From positions 1-61,116 of the forward strand of contig JAFAZW010000048.1 in assembly GCA_019239415.1 (NCBI GenBank): a DNA stretch of 61,116 nucleotides, read 5' to 3'. The translations under genes and the position numbers were made by a program. This DNA is from Alphaproteobacteria bacterium (GTDB taxonomy: Bacteria > Pseudomonadota > Alphaproteobacteria > Sphingomonadales > Sphingomonadaceae). Under the pieces are notes generated by a model, which saw only the letters and a list, made by a program, of their open reading frames with translations, was not told the origin of the DNA and ran no database searches. Below are positions 28,908 to 37,732 of the stretch, in pieces (the stretch's first letter is position 1; every line of letters starts with the position of its first letter).

Positions 28908-29942
28908 ATGTCCGATCTGCGGCCGAGCGGGGGGTATGAAGACGGCGCGGCGCGCCTGCTCGCGTCCGCGCGCGCGCGCGCCGCGGCGATCGCCGCCGAT
29001 CTCGCCGTGCCGCCGCGGCTCCGGCTCACCGAGCGGCAGCGCCGCGCCGTCGCCGCCCTGTTCGCCGCGCTTGTCCGCGAGGTCGAGGATGCGCTGCGGG
29101 CGGCTTTCCTCGAGCGGCTCCCCGCCGACGCGCCGGAGACGCTCCGCGCCGCGCTCGGCTCGGCGGCCCTGCCGATTGCGCTGCCGCTGCTCGAGGTGAG
29201 TGCCTTTTTCGCCGACGCGCAGCTGTTGCCGCTGCTGCTGCGGCGCGCCGAGGAGCATCGCCTCGCCGCCGCCGGGAGCGACCACGGGCTGCCGGCGGCC
29301 CTCGCCGGCGACGAGGATGCCGCGGTCGCCGCCGAGGCGATGGGCCTGCTGATCGGGCTCAACAGCCGGTTCGACTCCTTCCAGGAGCCCCTCATCGGTC
29401 GCTCGGACCTTCCCGCCGACCTGCGCCACCGCCTGGTGTGGACGGTGGCGGCGGCGCTGCGCACCTACGTCGTCGCCCATCACCGCCTGGATCCCGCCGC
29501 CGTCGATGCGGCGATCGCGGCCGCGGCCGCCGCGACGACGCGCGGCTATGACGAGGCCGAGGGCGTGGAAGCGCGGGCGATGCGGCTCGCCGGCCTGCTC
29601 GCGGCGCGGGGCCGTCTCGACGATCAGGTGGCGGCGCAGGCGGTGGAGGAGGGAAATCTCGCCCTTCTGCTCGCCGCGCTCGCCGTGCGCAGCGGCTTCG
29701 GCTTCGAAGCGGCCTGGGATCTCCTCGGCGACCCCGTCGGCGCGCCGCTGCTGCTCCGCGCCGCCGGCATCGAACGCGCTGCCGCGGCTGCGATCCTGTT
29801 GCGGCTCGGTCCCGACGATGCCGAAGCGGCCGCCCGTATCGATCGCTTCGATACGCTGAACCCGCACGAGGTCGCGCGGCTCCTCGCGCCGTGGCGCGCC
29901 GACCCGGCCTATCGCGCCGCCATCGCCGAGCTGGCGGCATGA
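28908..29942 (+). CDS. DUF2336 domain-containing protein
   Basis: A 344-residue all-helical, Ala- and Arg-rich soluble protein with no membrane segment. The body is built of short helical pairs of the HEAT-like kind seen in DUF2336 proteins, including the AAWDLLGDPVGAPLLLRAAGIER and RIDRFDTLNPHEVARLL segments near the C-terminus. Its stop overlaps the start of the histidine kinase gene (ATGA), so the two are coupled. DUF2336 proteins are of unknown function and often sit beside sensor kinases in alphaproteobacteria. Confidence 0.75.
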   Translation: MSDLRPSGGYEDGAARLLASARARAAAIAADLAVPPRLRLTERQRRAVAALFAALVREVEDALRAAFLERLPADAPETLRAALGSAALPIALPLLEVSAFFADAQLLPLLLRRAEEHRLAAAGSDHGLPAALAGDEDAAVAAEAMGLLIGLNSRFDSFQEPLIGRSDLPADLRHRLVWTVAAALRTYVVAHHRLDPAAVDAAIAAAAAATTRGYDEAEGVEARAMRLAGLLAARGRLDDQVAAQAVEEGNLALLLAALAVRSGFGFEAAWDLLGDPVGAPLLLRAAGIERAAAAAILLRLGPDDAEAAARIDRFDTLNPHEVARLLAPWRADPAYRAAIAELAA

Positions 29943-31318
29943 ACGGGCTCGACCCGATCCGCGGCCGCGTCGACGCCCAGGGCCGGCTCGTCGAGGCCGA
30001 GCCCCGCCTCGCCGCGCTGCAGCGTGCCGCGGGCGGCGAAGAGGGCGGCCCACTCGCCATTCCGCAGGTGGCGGCGCTGGCGCGTCTCGCGGGGCGGCTG
30101 GGCATCGCCATATCCCGTCCCGCCGTCGCCGCGGAGGGCGAGGCGGATCTCGATCTGTGGGTTCGCGCCGAGCCGGAGGCCGGACCGGAGGCGGGCGGGG
30201 TGAAGCTCACCGTCTCGGGCTGGCGGCGGCGGCCGGCGCGCGGCCCGGCGCCGGCCCCCGATCCGGCCCGCGAGGCCGACTTCCTGCGCGCCTCCGCCGA
30301 CTGGATGTGGGAGACCGACGCGAGCCTGCGCATCACGGCGCTGTCGCCGGCCGCCGCCGCCGCCGCGGGGCAGGCGCCCAATGCGCTGCTCGGCAATCCG
30401 CTCACCCAGCTCTTCCGGCTGGCCGAGGCGGGGGAGGGGGAGCTTCCCTTGCTGTCGGCGCTTGCCGAGCAGCGCCGCTTCGACGGTCAGCCGGCCGAGC
30501 TGCGCGGCGGTCGCGGCGGCCGCTACCGGCTCGCCGGCATTCCGCTGATCGGCGCCGACGGACGCTTCGCCGGCTTCCGCGGCTCGGCGACGGCCCTCGC
30601 CGATTCCCGAGCCTCCGTCTCCCCTGCGCCGGACGCTCACGCCGCCGAGGCTTCCGCTTTCGGCGCAAGGCTCGACAGCGCCCTGCGCGCGCCCCTCGCC
30701 CGGATCGTCTCCCGCGCGGAGGCGATTGCCAGCCGCGGTGAGGGCGCCCTCCGGCGCGATTATGCCGGCTATGCCGACGACATCGCCAGCGCCGGGCGCC
30801 ATCTGCTCGCCCTGGTCGACGATCTCGTCGACCTGCAGGCGATCGAGCGGCCGGATTTCGCCCCCGAGAAGGAGGAGATCGACCTCGCCGACGTCGCCCG
30901 CCGCGCCGCCGGCCTGCTCGCCGTCCGCGCGGCCGACCGGCGCGTCCGGATCGACGCGCCCGCCGCCGGCGAGGCGCTGCCCGCGTCGGGAGCTTTCCGC
31001 CGCGCCCTGCAGATCGTCGTCAACCTCCTCGCCAATGCCATCCGCTACTCGCCGGAAGGGGGCATGATCTGGATCCGCACCGACCGCGAGGGCGATCTCG
31101 CGGCTCTCGTCATCGCCGACCAGGGCAAGGGCATCGCGGCGGAGGACCAGGCGAGGATCTTCGACAAGTTCGAGCGGGTCGACCCGGCCGAGCCCGGCGG
31201 GACGGGTCTCGGCCTCTACATCGCGCGGCGGCTGGCGCGGGCGATGGGAGGCGACCTCACCGTCGACAGCGCCCCGGGCCAGGGCGCGCGCTTCACCTTC
31301 ACCCTGCCGGCGCGCTGA
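29939..31318 (+). CDS. PAS-type sensor kinase lacking the phosphoacceptor histidine
   Basis: A 459-residue cytosolic kinase-like protein. A PAS-like domain (about residues 115-225) precedes a dimerisation helix whose H-box reads LDSALRAPLARI where active kinases have SHELRTPL, so Ser replaces His. The ATPase domain is intact: N-box NLLANAIRYSPEG, G1 ADQGKGI, F-box FDKFERV, G2 GTGLGLYIARRLA. It may bind ATP without autophosphorylating, or act as a partner or allosteric regulator. The ATG at 29939 is coupled to the DUF2336 gene. Confidence 0.8.
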   Translation: MNGLDPIRGRVDAQGRLVEAEPRLAALQRAAGGEEGGPLAIPQVAALARLAGRLGIAISRPAVAAEGEADLDLWVRAEPEAGPEAGGVKLTVSGWRRRPARGPAPAPDPAREADFLRASADWMWETDASLRITALSPAAAAAAGQAPNALLGNPLTQLFRLAEAGEGELPLLSALAEQRRFDGQPAELRGGRGGRYRLAGIPLIGADGRFAGFRGSATALADSRASVSPAPDAHAAEASAFGARLDSALRAPLARIVSRAEAIASRGEGALRRDYAGYADDIASAGRHLLALVDDLVDLQAIERPDFAPEKEEIDLADVARRAAGLLAVRAADRRVRIDAPAAGEALPASGAFRRALQIVVNLLANAIRYSPEGGMIWIRTDREGDLAALVIADQGKGIAAEDQARIFDKFERVDPAEPGGTGLGLYIARRLARAMGGDLTVDSAPGQGARFTFTLPAR

Positions 31319-31331
31319 GCCCCAAGGGCGG

Positions 31332-31691
31332 TCAAGCGGAGGCGAGCATCTCGGCGAGCAGCGCCCGGAGCTGCGGCTCGCGATAGGGTTTCTGGAGCAC
31401 CCGGTCGCTCCTGCCCGGCCGTCCGCTATGGCCGTAGCCGGTCACGAAGGCGATCGGCACCCCCCGCGCGTCGAGCAGATCGGCGATCGGATAGCTGCGC
31501 TCGCCGCCGAGGTTGATGTCGAGCACGGCGGCATCGAGGCCGTTCAGCCGCGCCAGTGCGAGTCCTTCGTCGAGCCGCATCGCCGGCCCCACCACCTCGC
31601 AGCCGAGGTCGGCAAGCAAATCCTCCAGCATCATCGCCACGAGGGCTTCGTCCTCCACCACGAGGATGCGCTTGCCGGCGAGGTCCGTCAT
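31332..31691 (-). CDS. Stand-alone response-regulator receiver protein
   Basis: A 119-residue CheY-like receiver with no output domain. It contains the acidic pair in VVEDEAL, the phosphoacceptor Asp in AVLDINLGG (about residue 55), a Thr in FVTGYGH and the conserved Lys in LQKPYR. The ATG at 31691 overlaps the end of the HWE kinase (ATGA), so the two form a two-component pair. Because of the kinase frameshift, an uninterrupted frame also runs from the kinase N-terminus into this gene. Confidence 0.88.
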   Translation of the reverse strand: MTDLAGKRILVVEDEALVAMMLEDLLADLGCEVVGPAMRLDEGLALARLNGLDAAVLDINLGGERSYPIADLLDARGVPIAFVTGYGHSGRPGRSDRVLQKPYREPQLRALLAEMLASA

Positions 31692-33059
31692 GGGACGGCC
31701 GGCCCCGCCGGCGGGAAGGTGAGGGTCCAGGCGAAGCCCTCGGCGGAGTACTCCAGCGTCATCGTCCCGCCGAGCTCCCGCGCCGTCACGCGGAGCAGGC
31801 GCGAGCCGAAGCCCTCGCGGCCCGGTCGGTCGGCCGACGGGCCGCCGCGCTCGCGCCACGCCATCGTCACCGCGGCAGGGGCGGGGCTGCCTTCGACCCT
31901 CCAGACGAGATCGACGCGGCCGCCGGGGACCGACAGGGCCCCATGCTTGGCGGCGTTGGTCCCCAGTTCGTGCAGGGCGAGGCTCAGCGACAGGCTGGCG
32001 CGCGGCGACAGGTGCACGTCGGGTTCCCTCGGCATGCAGCGTCCGCCCCGGCGCGGCGTGCGCGGCGAGCTCCTCCTCGGCGATCGCCCGGAGGCTCGCG
32101 CCCTCCCACTGGTTGCGGGTGAGGCGGTCGTGGGCGGCGGAGAGGGCGAGCAGGCGCGGCTCGAAGCGGGCGCGAAATTCGCCGACGCTGTCGCAGCCGC
32201 GGGCGGTCTGGGCGGCGAGCGACTGAACGGTGGCGAGCGTGTTCTTCACGCGGTGGTTCAACTCGTCGAGCAGCAGCCGCTGGCGGCTTTCCGCCTCCTT
32301 TCGCTCGGTGACGTCGTGGAGCATCTTGACCCCGTAGGCGAAGCGCCCGTCGGCGCCGCGCACGGCGGAATTCATCACTTCGACCCAGATGATACGGCCG
32401 TCGCGGCGGACGTAGCGCTTCTCGATGGTGAAGCGCTCGACCTCCCCCGCCACCAGCGCCCGCCACCGTTCCCGCTCGTCCGCGAGGTCGGCGGGGTGGG
32501 TGAAGTCGAAGAAGCTGCGCGCCGTCATTTCCTCGCGGCTGTGGCCGGTGAGCGCGCAGAAAGCCTCGTTCACCCGCAGGAAGCCGCCCTGCGCATCGAC
32601 CTCGGCGATGCTCGCCACGGCGCTTTCGAAGGTCGCGGCGAGCTTCTCCTCCGCCGCCCGGAGCGCGGCCTCGACCCGCCGCTGGTCGGTGACGTCGACG
32701 GTGAAGCAGCGCGTGTTGACGAACTCGCCGTCCTCGAAGCGGACGCTCGAGCTGATCTCGACGTCGCGGATCGATCCGTCCTTGGCCTTCAGGCGCGCCG
32801 GATAGCGTTCCAGCCGCTCGCCCCGCGTCAGCCGGGCGAGGATGTCGTCGATCACGTCGCGGTCGGCATGGAAGTCGGCGATGTTGCGCCCGACATATTC
32901 GTCCGCCGCATAGCCGAGCGGCACGTAATCGGCGGGGTTGGCCTTCAGGATCGTGCCGTCCCGGCCGACGAGGTGCAGCCCGACATTGCCGTTGTCGAAA
33001 AAGTCCTCGAGGTCCGGTTCCGGCTGGATCGCTGCTGCCCTCCCGGCACTGGTCGCCAC
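31688..33059 (-). pseudogene. HWE-family PAS sensor histidine kinase, frameshifted
   Basis: Two PAS domains (about residues 20-130 and 145-260) are followed by the HWE H-box LLLDELNHRVKNTLATVQSL. A single extra base at about 32024-32025 (TT where T is expected) breaks the frame between HAEG and PDVHLSPRASL. The C-terminal ATPase part then continues in a second frame with the HELGTNAAKHGAL N-box and the WRERGGP motif that names the family. Removing one base gives 456 residues. GTG 33059, six bases after GGAG, is the preferred start; ATG 33098 lacks a ribosome site. A sequencing error or a young mutation is equally possible. Confidence 0.82.
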
Positions 33060-33379
33060 GACCCTCTCCGCCGTGCCCCTACGGAAACCGCCGCGCATAG
33101 ACGAGCCGGCGCGAGTCGGGAAGAGGCGTCGGCCGGAAGAGATGGTCACCGATCCGTGGGCGGAAGGGAAGGTCACCGATGCGCAGGCGTGACCGAGTTC
33201 GACGGTGGATCGGCGACTGACGGGGCTAAGCTGGTCGAATGCCGGCGTCAGGCCGGTACCGCGCCGGTCCAGGGTTCACATCGGCCGATCGGACGCCCGG
33301 CTCCGGGGCGGCCGGGTGTCGGATCGTTGGGTGTCTTGCAGGAAGAACGTGCCTCTCTCCCTCCTGCCGTCTGAGCGCT
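33060..33379. other. Gap upstream of the HWE kinase with direct repeats
   Basis: A 320-base gap. It holds two direct copies of a GGCGGAAGGGAAGGTCACCGAT-type sequence (33131-33154 and 33159-33181). A third copy lies on the far side of the neighbouring gene at 34409-34433. A GC hairpin CCCGGCTCCGGGGCGGCCGGG (about 33297-33317) may end transcription of the minus-strand gene to its right. I see no coding capacity. Confidence 0.5.
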
Positions 33380-34246
33380 TCAACCTCCGGCAGCCTTCAG
33401 ACCCAACCGCAATAGCAGCAACGCTAGCAGGAGCGCCGCGACCAGCTTGATGGTCTCCGTTACGGCGTCGCCGAGAAGCTTCCCGGAGACCGTTTCCCAC
33501 CAGCTCGGCTTGATCCCCCTGGTGAGGAAGAGATCATATCCCAACTTGCGGCAGATTCCCGCCGGCGACAGCGCATTCTGCGATTCACCCAGCCAAGTCT
33601 TCCCGAGGAGGAGCAGGAGATCCTTGTAAGCCTGGTCACCGCGTCCTGCGCTCAGGACACGGCGGCAATCGGCGCAGATGAAGCTATTGAGCACCTTGAA
33701 CCGGACCGTATCCAAACTCTGATTGAAGTCCATGAGGCAACCGAGGGTGCCGAGATGGCGCTCGCTCTCAAGGGCGGGAACCGCACTCGATGCGGCCAGT
33801 CGTAGGGTAATCGTCAGCGCGTATTCTGCGAGGGAAGGCGGTGCGAAGGCGCGTTCCCACCCCCCGAGAGCGATGATCTCCGTCTCATTGCGGCCCCAGG
33901 CATAAAAACCGTTGGTGAACCGCGCGAGAGATATGATGACATAGCTTGGATGCGAACACGGCTTGAGATCGAAGGCGTCCGCTAGTCTCGACTCAAATGC
34001 TTTCTGCCGCCCGGCAAATCCCTCGACTAGACTGTTGAATTTTGCATCAGCCGTAATCGCGCGGGGAGCTTTCAACTGTTGGACGAGCGGATCGCCCGGG
34101 TTGAGAGGGATGAGTTCGAACTCGAAAGAACGCTGAAGCTCGTTGCAGTGGGTAATCAGGAACCGCAGGGCGTCAGAGGTCGCGCTTTCGATACCGACCA
34201 AGCAGATGCCGGTTCTGTACGGTTCGATGACTTGAGCATCGTCCAT
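33380..34246 (-). CDS. Unrecognised tail-anchored protein with a CxxC motif
   Basis: A 288-residue protein with a soluble N-terminal region of about 255 residues and one C-terminal membrane helix (about 263-284), so it is probably tail-anchored with the bulk in the cytosol. Notable segments are ALGGWERAFAPPSLAEYALT, TLGCLMDFNQSLDTVRF and FICADCRRVL, a possible zinc knuckle. I do not recognise the family. Base and codon use are visibly less GC-rich than the neighbours, and the gene lies between copies of a short direct repeat. Horizontal acquisition is likely. Confidence 0.7.
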   Translation of the reverse strand: MDDAQVIEPYRTGICLVGIESATSDALRFLITHCNELQRSFEFELIPLNPGDPLVQQLKAPRAITADAKFNSLVEGFAGRQKAFESRLADAFDLKPCSHPSYVIISLARFTNGFYAWGRNETEIIALGGWERAFAPPSLAEYALTITLRLAASSAVPALESERHLGTLGCLMDFNQSLDTVRFKVLNSFICADCRRVLSAGRGDQAYKDLLLLLGKTWLGESQNALSPAGICRKLGYDLFLTRGIKPSWWETVSGKLLGDAVTETIKLVAALLLALLLLRLGLKAAGG

Positions 34247-34621
34247 GCCGACTCTCCGTCGGAGCTGAGCCCAGCTTATTTATCCCCCTCGGCGCGGTCA
34301 ATCCGATTGCCGTTCGGTCGGGCGACGGGCGAATTCCGTCTCAGCCCATGTCGGTCGGCCTTGCCTTTCCAAAGGAATGGGGGGCTTGGACACGTTCGAC
34401 CGGTGACCGGCGGAAGAGGGGAGGGTCACCGATTTACAGCGGCTGCGGCTCTGCGACCCGGCTCGCGGATCGGTGACAGCCCGTGCGTGTACATGGCGAA
34501 CGACTTGAGGACGGGCACGGCGCGCTTCGCCGCTCGCACAGTCGCGGGCGAGGTGGCACAGGGGTTCGCGGCCCGGGTGCGCTCGATGATCCCGGCGCGC
34601 GCGAAGTGAGGATGTGACGGA
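34247..34621. other. Gap with direct repeat, no confident gene
   Basis: A 375-base gap. It contains the third copy of the repeat (34409-34433, GGCGGAAGAGGGGAGGGTCACCGAT) and an inverted pair ATCGGTGAC / GTCACCGAT (about 34425 and 34469). A 38-codon ATG frame (34493-34609, MANDLRTGTARFAA...) has no ribosome site and is not convincing. Confidence 0.4.
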
Positions 34622-35986
34622 GTGAGATATTGTCTTGTCGCCACGGCCGCGGTTCTTGCCGTGGCGGCTTGGGTGCCGGCGGCGGCCCAGCATGGGACGA
34701 CGGAGCATCCAACGGGGGACGCGCCGCCGCCGGCCCATCAGCCAATGCCGGGCATGGATCATCCGGCCGCCGGCGAGGCGCCCATGGCTGGGATGGATCA
34801 TCGCGGCGCGCACGCCATGGAGCACGCGATGACCGGCGCGCTCGGACCCTATCCCATGGCGCGCGAAGCCTCGGGTACGGCCTGGCAGCCGGACGCGTCG
34901 CGGCACGGGGGCGTCGCGACGATGGCCGGCGGCTGGATGCTCATGGGCCATGTCCAGCTGACCGGCGCCTACGACTGGCAGGAAGGTCCGCGCGGCGGCG
35001 AGAAGGCGTTGGTCTCGGGCATGCTGATGGGCATGGCGCGGCACGACTTCGCGAACGGGAGCGTCCTGCAGCTCAAGGCGATGCTGAGCCCCGACCCGCT
35101 GATGGGCGCGCGCGGCTATCCGCTGCACCTGGCGAGCGGCGAGACGGCGAACGGCGTCGATCCGCTGGTGGACCGGCAGCATCCGCACGATCTCTTCATG
35201 GAGCTATCGGCGAGCTACAGCGTCAGGCTGTCCGACCGCGCCAGCCTGTTCGTCTATGGCGGCCTGCCGGGCGAGCCGGCCTTCGGGCCGCCGGCCTTCA
35301 TGCATCGCCAGTCGATCCTCGATTCGCCCGAGGCGCCGATCACGCACCATTGGCTCGACTCGACCCACATCGCCTTCGGCGTGGCGACGGCCGGGCTCGT
35401 GGTCGGCCGGGTGAAGATCGAGGCGTCGCGCTTCAACGGCCGCGAGCCCGACCAGCATCGCTTCGATATCGAGACGGGGCCGCTGGACTCCACCGCCGTG
35501 CGCGTCTCGTACAACCCCACGCCGGCGCTCGCGCTGCAGGCGAGCTGGGCGCATCTGACGCGCCCCGAGCAGCTCGAGCCCGGGGTGAACCAGACCCGCT
35601 GGTCGGCAAGCGCCATCTACACGCGACCGCTCGGACGCGACCGCTGGTGGTCGACGACTCTGGCCTGGGGGCGCCGCCGCAGCGAAGGCCGGAGCTTCGT
35701 CGCGGCGGCCGTCGAGAGCGCGGTCGGGCTCGGGGCCTGGACGCTGTTCGGCCGCGCCGAGTCCACGCAGAATGACGAACTGCTGTTCGTCGGCGGGCAC
35801 CACGGACCGGCGTTCGACGTGGCGAAGGTGTCGGCCGGCGCGGTACGCGACTTCGCCCTGGCGCCCCACCTCACGCTCGGGATCGGCGCGCTGGCGGCGC
35901 TGAACTTCGTACCGCGCGCGCTCAAGGCCTCGTACGGCGGCGACCCGAGGGGCGCGATGGCCTTCGTGCGGCTGAAGATCGACTAG
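34622..35986 (+). CDS. Met/His-rich outer-membrane protein, copper-resistance type
   Basis: A 454-residue exported protein. A signal peptide (residues 1-22, ending AAA) is followed by about 70 residues rich in Met, His and Pro (PMPGMDHPA, MAGMDHRGAHAMEHAM), typical of copper-binding segments. The rest has beta-barrel-like alternation and ends in a phenylalanine-containing strand (AFVRLKID). Similar proteins occur next to copper oxidase or CopB genes in proteobacteria, but no such partners are in this window, so the copper role is inferred from composition. The start is GTG 34622, after GAGGATGTGACGGA. Confidence 0.7.
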   Translation: MRYCLVATAAVLAVAAWVPAAAQHGTTEHPTGDAPPPAHQPMPGMDHPAAGEAPMAGMDHRGAHAMEHAMTGALGPYPMAREASGTAWQPDASRHGGVATMAGGWMLMGHVQLTGAYDWQEGPRGGEKALVSGMLMGMARHDFANGSVLQLKAMLSPDPLMGARGYPLHLASGETANGVDPLVDRQHPHDLFMELSASYSVRLSDRASLFVYGGLPGEPAFGPPAFMHRQSILDSPEAPITHHWLDSTHIAFGVATAGLVVGRVKIEASRFNGREPDQHRFDIETGPLDSTAVRVSYNPTPALALQASWAHLTRPEQLEPGVNQTRWSASAIYTRPLGRDRWWSTTLAWGRRRSEGRSFVAAAVESAVGLGAWTLFGRAESTQNDELLFVGGHHGPAFDVAKVSAGAVRDFALAPHLTLGIGALAALNFVPRALKASYGGDPRGAMAFVRLKID

Positions 35987-35999
35987 GGCCGGGCCGGCT

Positions 36000-37031
36000 T
36001 CACGCCACCGCGGGCTCGAGGATGCGGATCGTGCCGGCGTCCGCGTCGATCTCGGCGCGGGCGCCTTCGGGGAGGCTGAACTGGTTGGGGACGTGGCCGA
36101 ACAGGGCGCCCTGGAAGGCGGGGACGCCCAAGGGGCCGAAATGCTGCTGAAGGACCTCCGACAGGGTGAAGCCGCCATAGGAGACGCCGTCGGCGACGCA
36201 GTCGGTGCATTGCCCGAACGCGACGCCCGCGACGCGGCCGAGGATGCCGGCGAGGGTCAGCTGGGTGAGCATCCGGTCGATCCGATATTCGGCTTCGTTG
36301 GTGTCCTCGATGAACAGGATCGCGCCGCTGAAGTCGGGAAGGTAGGCCGTGCCGACGAGGGCGGAGAGGACGGTGAGGTTGCCGCCGAGCAGCCGCCCCG
36401 TCGCCTTGCCGGAGCGGAAGGTGCGGGTGCGGCCGGCGCGCGGGGCCAAGCGGTCCTCGGGCAGCTCGGGCGGCCGGTAGGTCGGCGCGGCGCCTTCGAA
36501 GGCGAGGGCGCGGAAGGAGTCCCACGACAGCTTGCCCCAGGCGCTGGCGGCGACGGGCCCGTGGATGGTGGTGAAGCCCGCCTTGGCGGCGATCGCCATG
36601 TGCAGCGCGGTGATGTCGCTGAAGCCGACGAGCAGCTTGGGGTGGGCGCGGATCAGGGTCCAGTCGAGCAGCGGCAGGATGCGCGCGCAGCCCCAGCCGC
36701 CGCGGATCGCGAAGATCGCCTTGACGCCGTCGTCGGCGAACATGGCGTTGACGTCGGCCGCGCGCTCGGCGTCGGTGCCGGCCAGATAGCCGTAGCGCGC
36801 GGCGACGTGCGGCGCGACCTTGGGGACGAGCCCCATGCCGGCGATCGTCGCCTTGACGTCGCCGAGGTCGTAGGCATCGTGAGTGAAGCCGGCCGGTTCG
36901 ATCAGGCCGACCGTGTCGCCGGGATGGAGGCGGCGGGGCTTGCGAGGCGGGAGCGGCGCTGCGGCCCCGGCGGGGAGGGCGGCCATCGCGCCGGCGGCGG
37001 TAATCGACTGGAGGAAGTGTCTACGGTGCAC
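36000..37031 (-). CDS. LD-carboxypeptidase (murein tetrapeptide carboxypeptidase), Tat-exported
   Basis: A 343-residue member of peptidase family S66, which removes the terminal D-Ala from murein tetrapeptides during peptidoglycan recycling. The nucleophile serine is in LVGFSDITALH. The conserved GGWGCARILPLLDW and GGNLTVLSALVGT segments match, and Glu and His of the triad are in FIEDTNEAEYR and FGHVPNQ. The N-terminus RRHFLQSITAAGAMAAL is a twin-arginine-like signal, so export or periplasmic action is suggested, unlike cytosolic LdcA. GTG 37031 follows GGAGGGAAG and is preferred over GTG 37055. Confidence 0.87.
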   Translation of the reverse strand: MHRRHFLQSITAAGAMAALPAGAAAPLPPRKPRRLHPGDTVGLIEPAGFTHDAYDLGDVKATIAGMGLVPKVAPHVAARYGYLAGTDAERAADVNAMFADDGVKAIFAIRGGWGCARILPLLDWTLIRAHPKLLVGFSDITALHMAIAAKAGFTTIHGPVAASAWGKLSWDSFRALAFEGAAPTYRPPELPEDRLAPRAGRTRTFRSGKATGRLLGGNLTVLSALVGTAYLPDFSGAILFIEDTNEAEYRIDRMLTQLTLAGILGRVAGVAFGQCTDCVADGVSYGGFTLSEVLQQHFGPLGVPAFQGALFGHVPNQFSLPEGARAEIDADAGTIRILEPAVA

Positions 37032-37110
37032 CTGTCGTCTTCCCTCCAGCCTCACGGGAGCAGCGGGGATAACGGAGAGACAAAGAGGGGGAAAGGGTAC
37101 AGCGCCACCC

Positions 37111-37265
37111 CGTCATCCCGGCGAAAGCCGGGATCTCGTGGAGGAGGGGCACTGGAAACGCCGCGGTGGCTCTTCATCGAGGAGATCCCGGCTTTCGCCC
37201 GGATGACGGGCGGGGCCACGGGAGATCCCGGCTTTCGCCGGGATGACGGGATCTGCCGGGACGAC
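37111..37265. repeat. CGTCATCCCGGC palindromic element, copy 6, with extra half-arms
   Basis: A full copy (37111-37209) with left arm CGTCATCCCGGCGAAAGCCGGGATCTC and right arm GATCCCGGCTTTCGCCCGGATGACG. The right arm is repeated at 37221-37250 and partially again (GATCTGCCGGGACGACG, about 37249-37265). It separates the LD-carboxypeptidase start from the GIY-YIG stop. Confidence 0.9.
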
Positions 37266-37266
37266 G

Positions 37267-37560
37267 TCAAACGCCGATGACGTGGCGCCAGAGGTCCGCC
37301 CATTCGGGGTTCGCGCTCTCGATCAGCTCGACCTTCCACGCGCGGTGCCATTCCTTCATCGCCTTTTCGCGGGCGATGGCTTCTTCGATCGTGTCGTGGG
37401 GCTCGGCATAGACGAGGTGGGTGAGGTTGTACTTGCGGCAATATTTGGAGCCGGTGCGAGCGCGGTGCTGCGCGACGCGGGCGGCGAGATCGGCGGCGAC
37501 GCCGATGTACAGCGTGCCGTTGGGCCGATTGGTCATCATGTAGACCCATCCTCCTCGCAT
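37267..37560 (-). CDS. GIY-YIG domain protein
   Basis: A 97-residue single-domain protein of the UvrC/endonuclease GIY-YIG fold. GGWVYMMTNRPNGTLYIGVAADLAARVAQHR contains the GIY-type and YIG-type strands and the catalytic Arg, and the conserved Glu is in AIAREKAMKEWHR. ATG 37560 starts the domain; the frame is open upstream to 37656 but that runs through a palindromic element. Such small proteins are widespread with unknown targets. It is flanked on both sides by copies of the same repeat. Confidence 0.85.
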   Translation of the reverse strand: MRGGWVYMMTNRPNGTLYIGVAADLAARVAQHRARTGSKYCRKYNLTHLVYAEPHDTIEEAIAREKAMKEWHRAWKVELIESANPEWADLWRHVIGV

Positions 37561-37605
37561 TGCGTGACGTTGCAGCGGGAGATTGGCGGTTTCCAGTGAA
37601 TATGA

Positions 37606-37703
37606 CGTCATCCCGGCGAAAGCCGGGATCCCCATGCGGAAGGGCGCTGGAAACACCTCCTCGACTCTTCCTCGGGGAGATCCCGGCTTTCGCCGGGATG
37701 ACG
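37606..37703. repeat. CGTCATCCCGGC palindromic element, copy 7 (GIY-YIG/gltA)
   Basis: A 98-base copy with perfect arms CGTCATCCCGGCGAAAGCCGGGATC and GATCCCGGCTTTCGCCGGGATGACG around a 40-base centre. It lies 30 bases before the gltA stop (both read from the minus strand) and just upstream of the GIY-YIG start. Confidence 0.92.
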
Positions 37704-37732
37704 GGTTCCGCCGCGATCCTTCCGAATTCCTC

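Noticed and set aside
31332-33176. Natural hybrid kinase fused to a receiver
   Set aside because: The middle of the frame (after HAEGTRR) is nonsense sequence, whereas the other frame has the exact HWE ATPase motifs and ends at an ATGA overlap with the receiver start. A one-base frameshift explains it better than a true fusion.
34493-34609. 38-codon frame upstream of the copper-type outer-membrane protein
   Set aside because: No ribosome site, short, Arg/Ala-rich composition expected by chance at this GC content.
37267-37560. GIY-YIG protein considered as part of a homing element or intron
   Set aside because: It is a free-standing 97-residue single-domain protein with no intron or split gene around it. 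Flanking palindromes are the general dispersed family, not specific to it.
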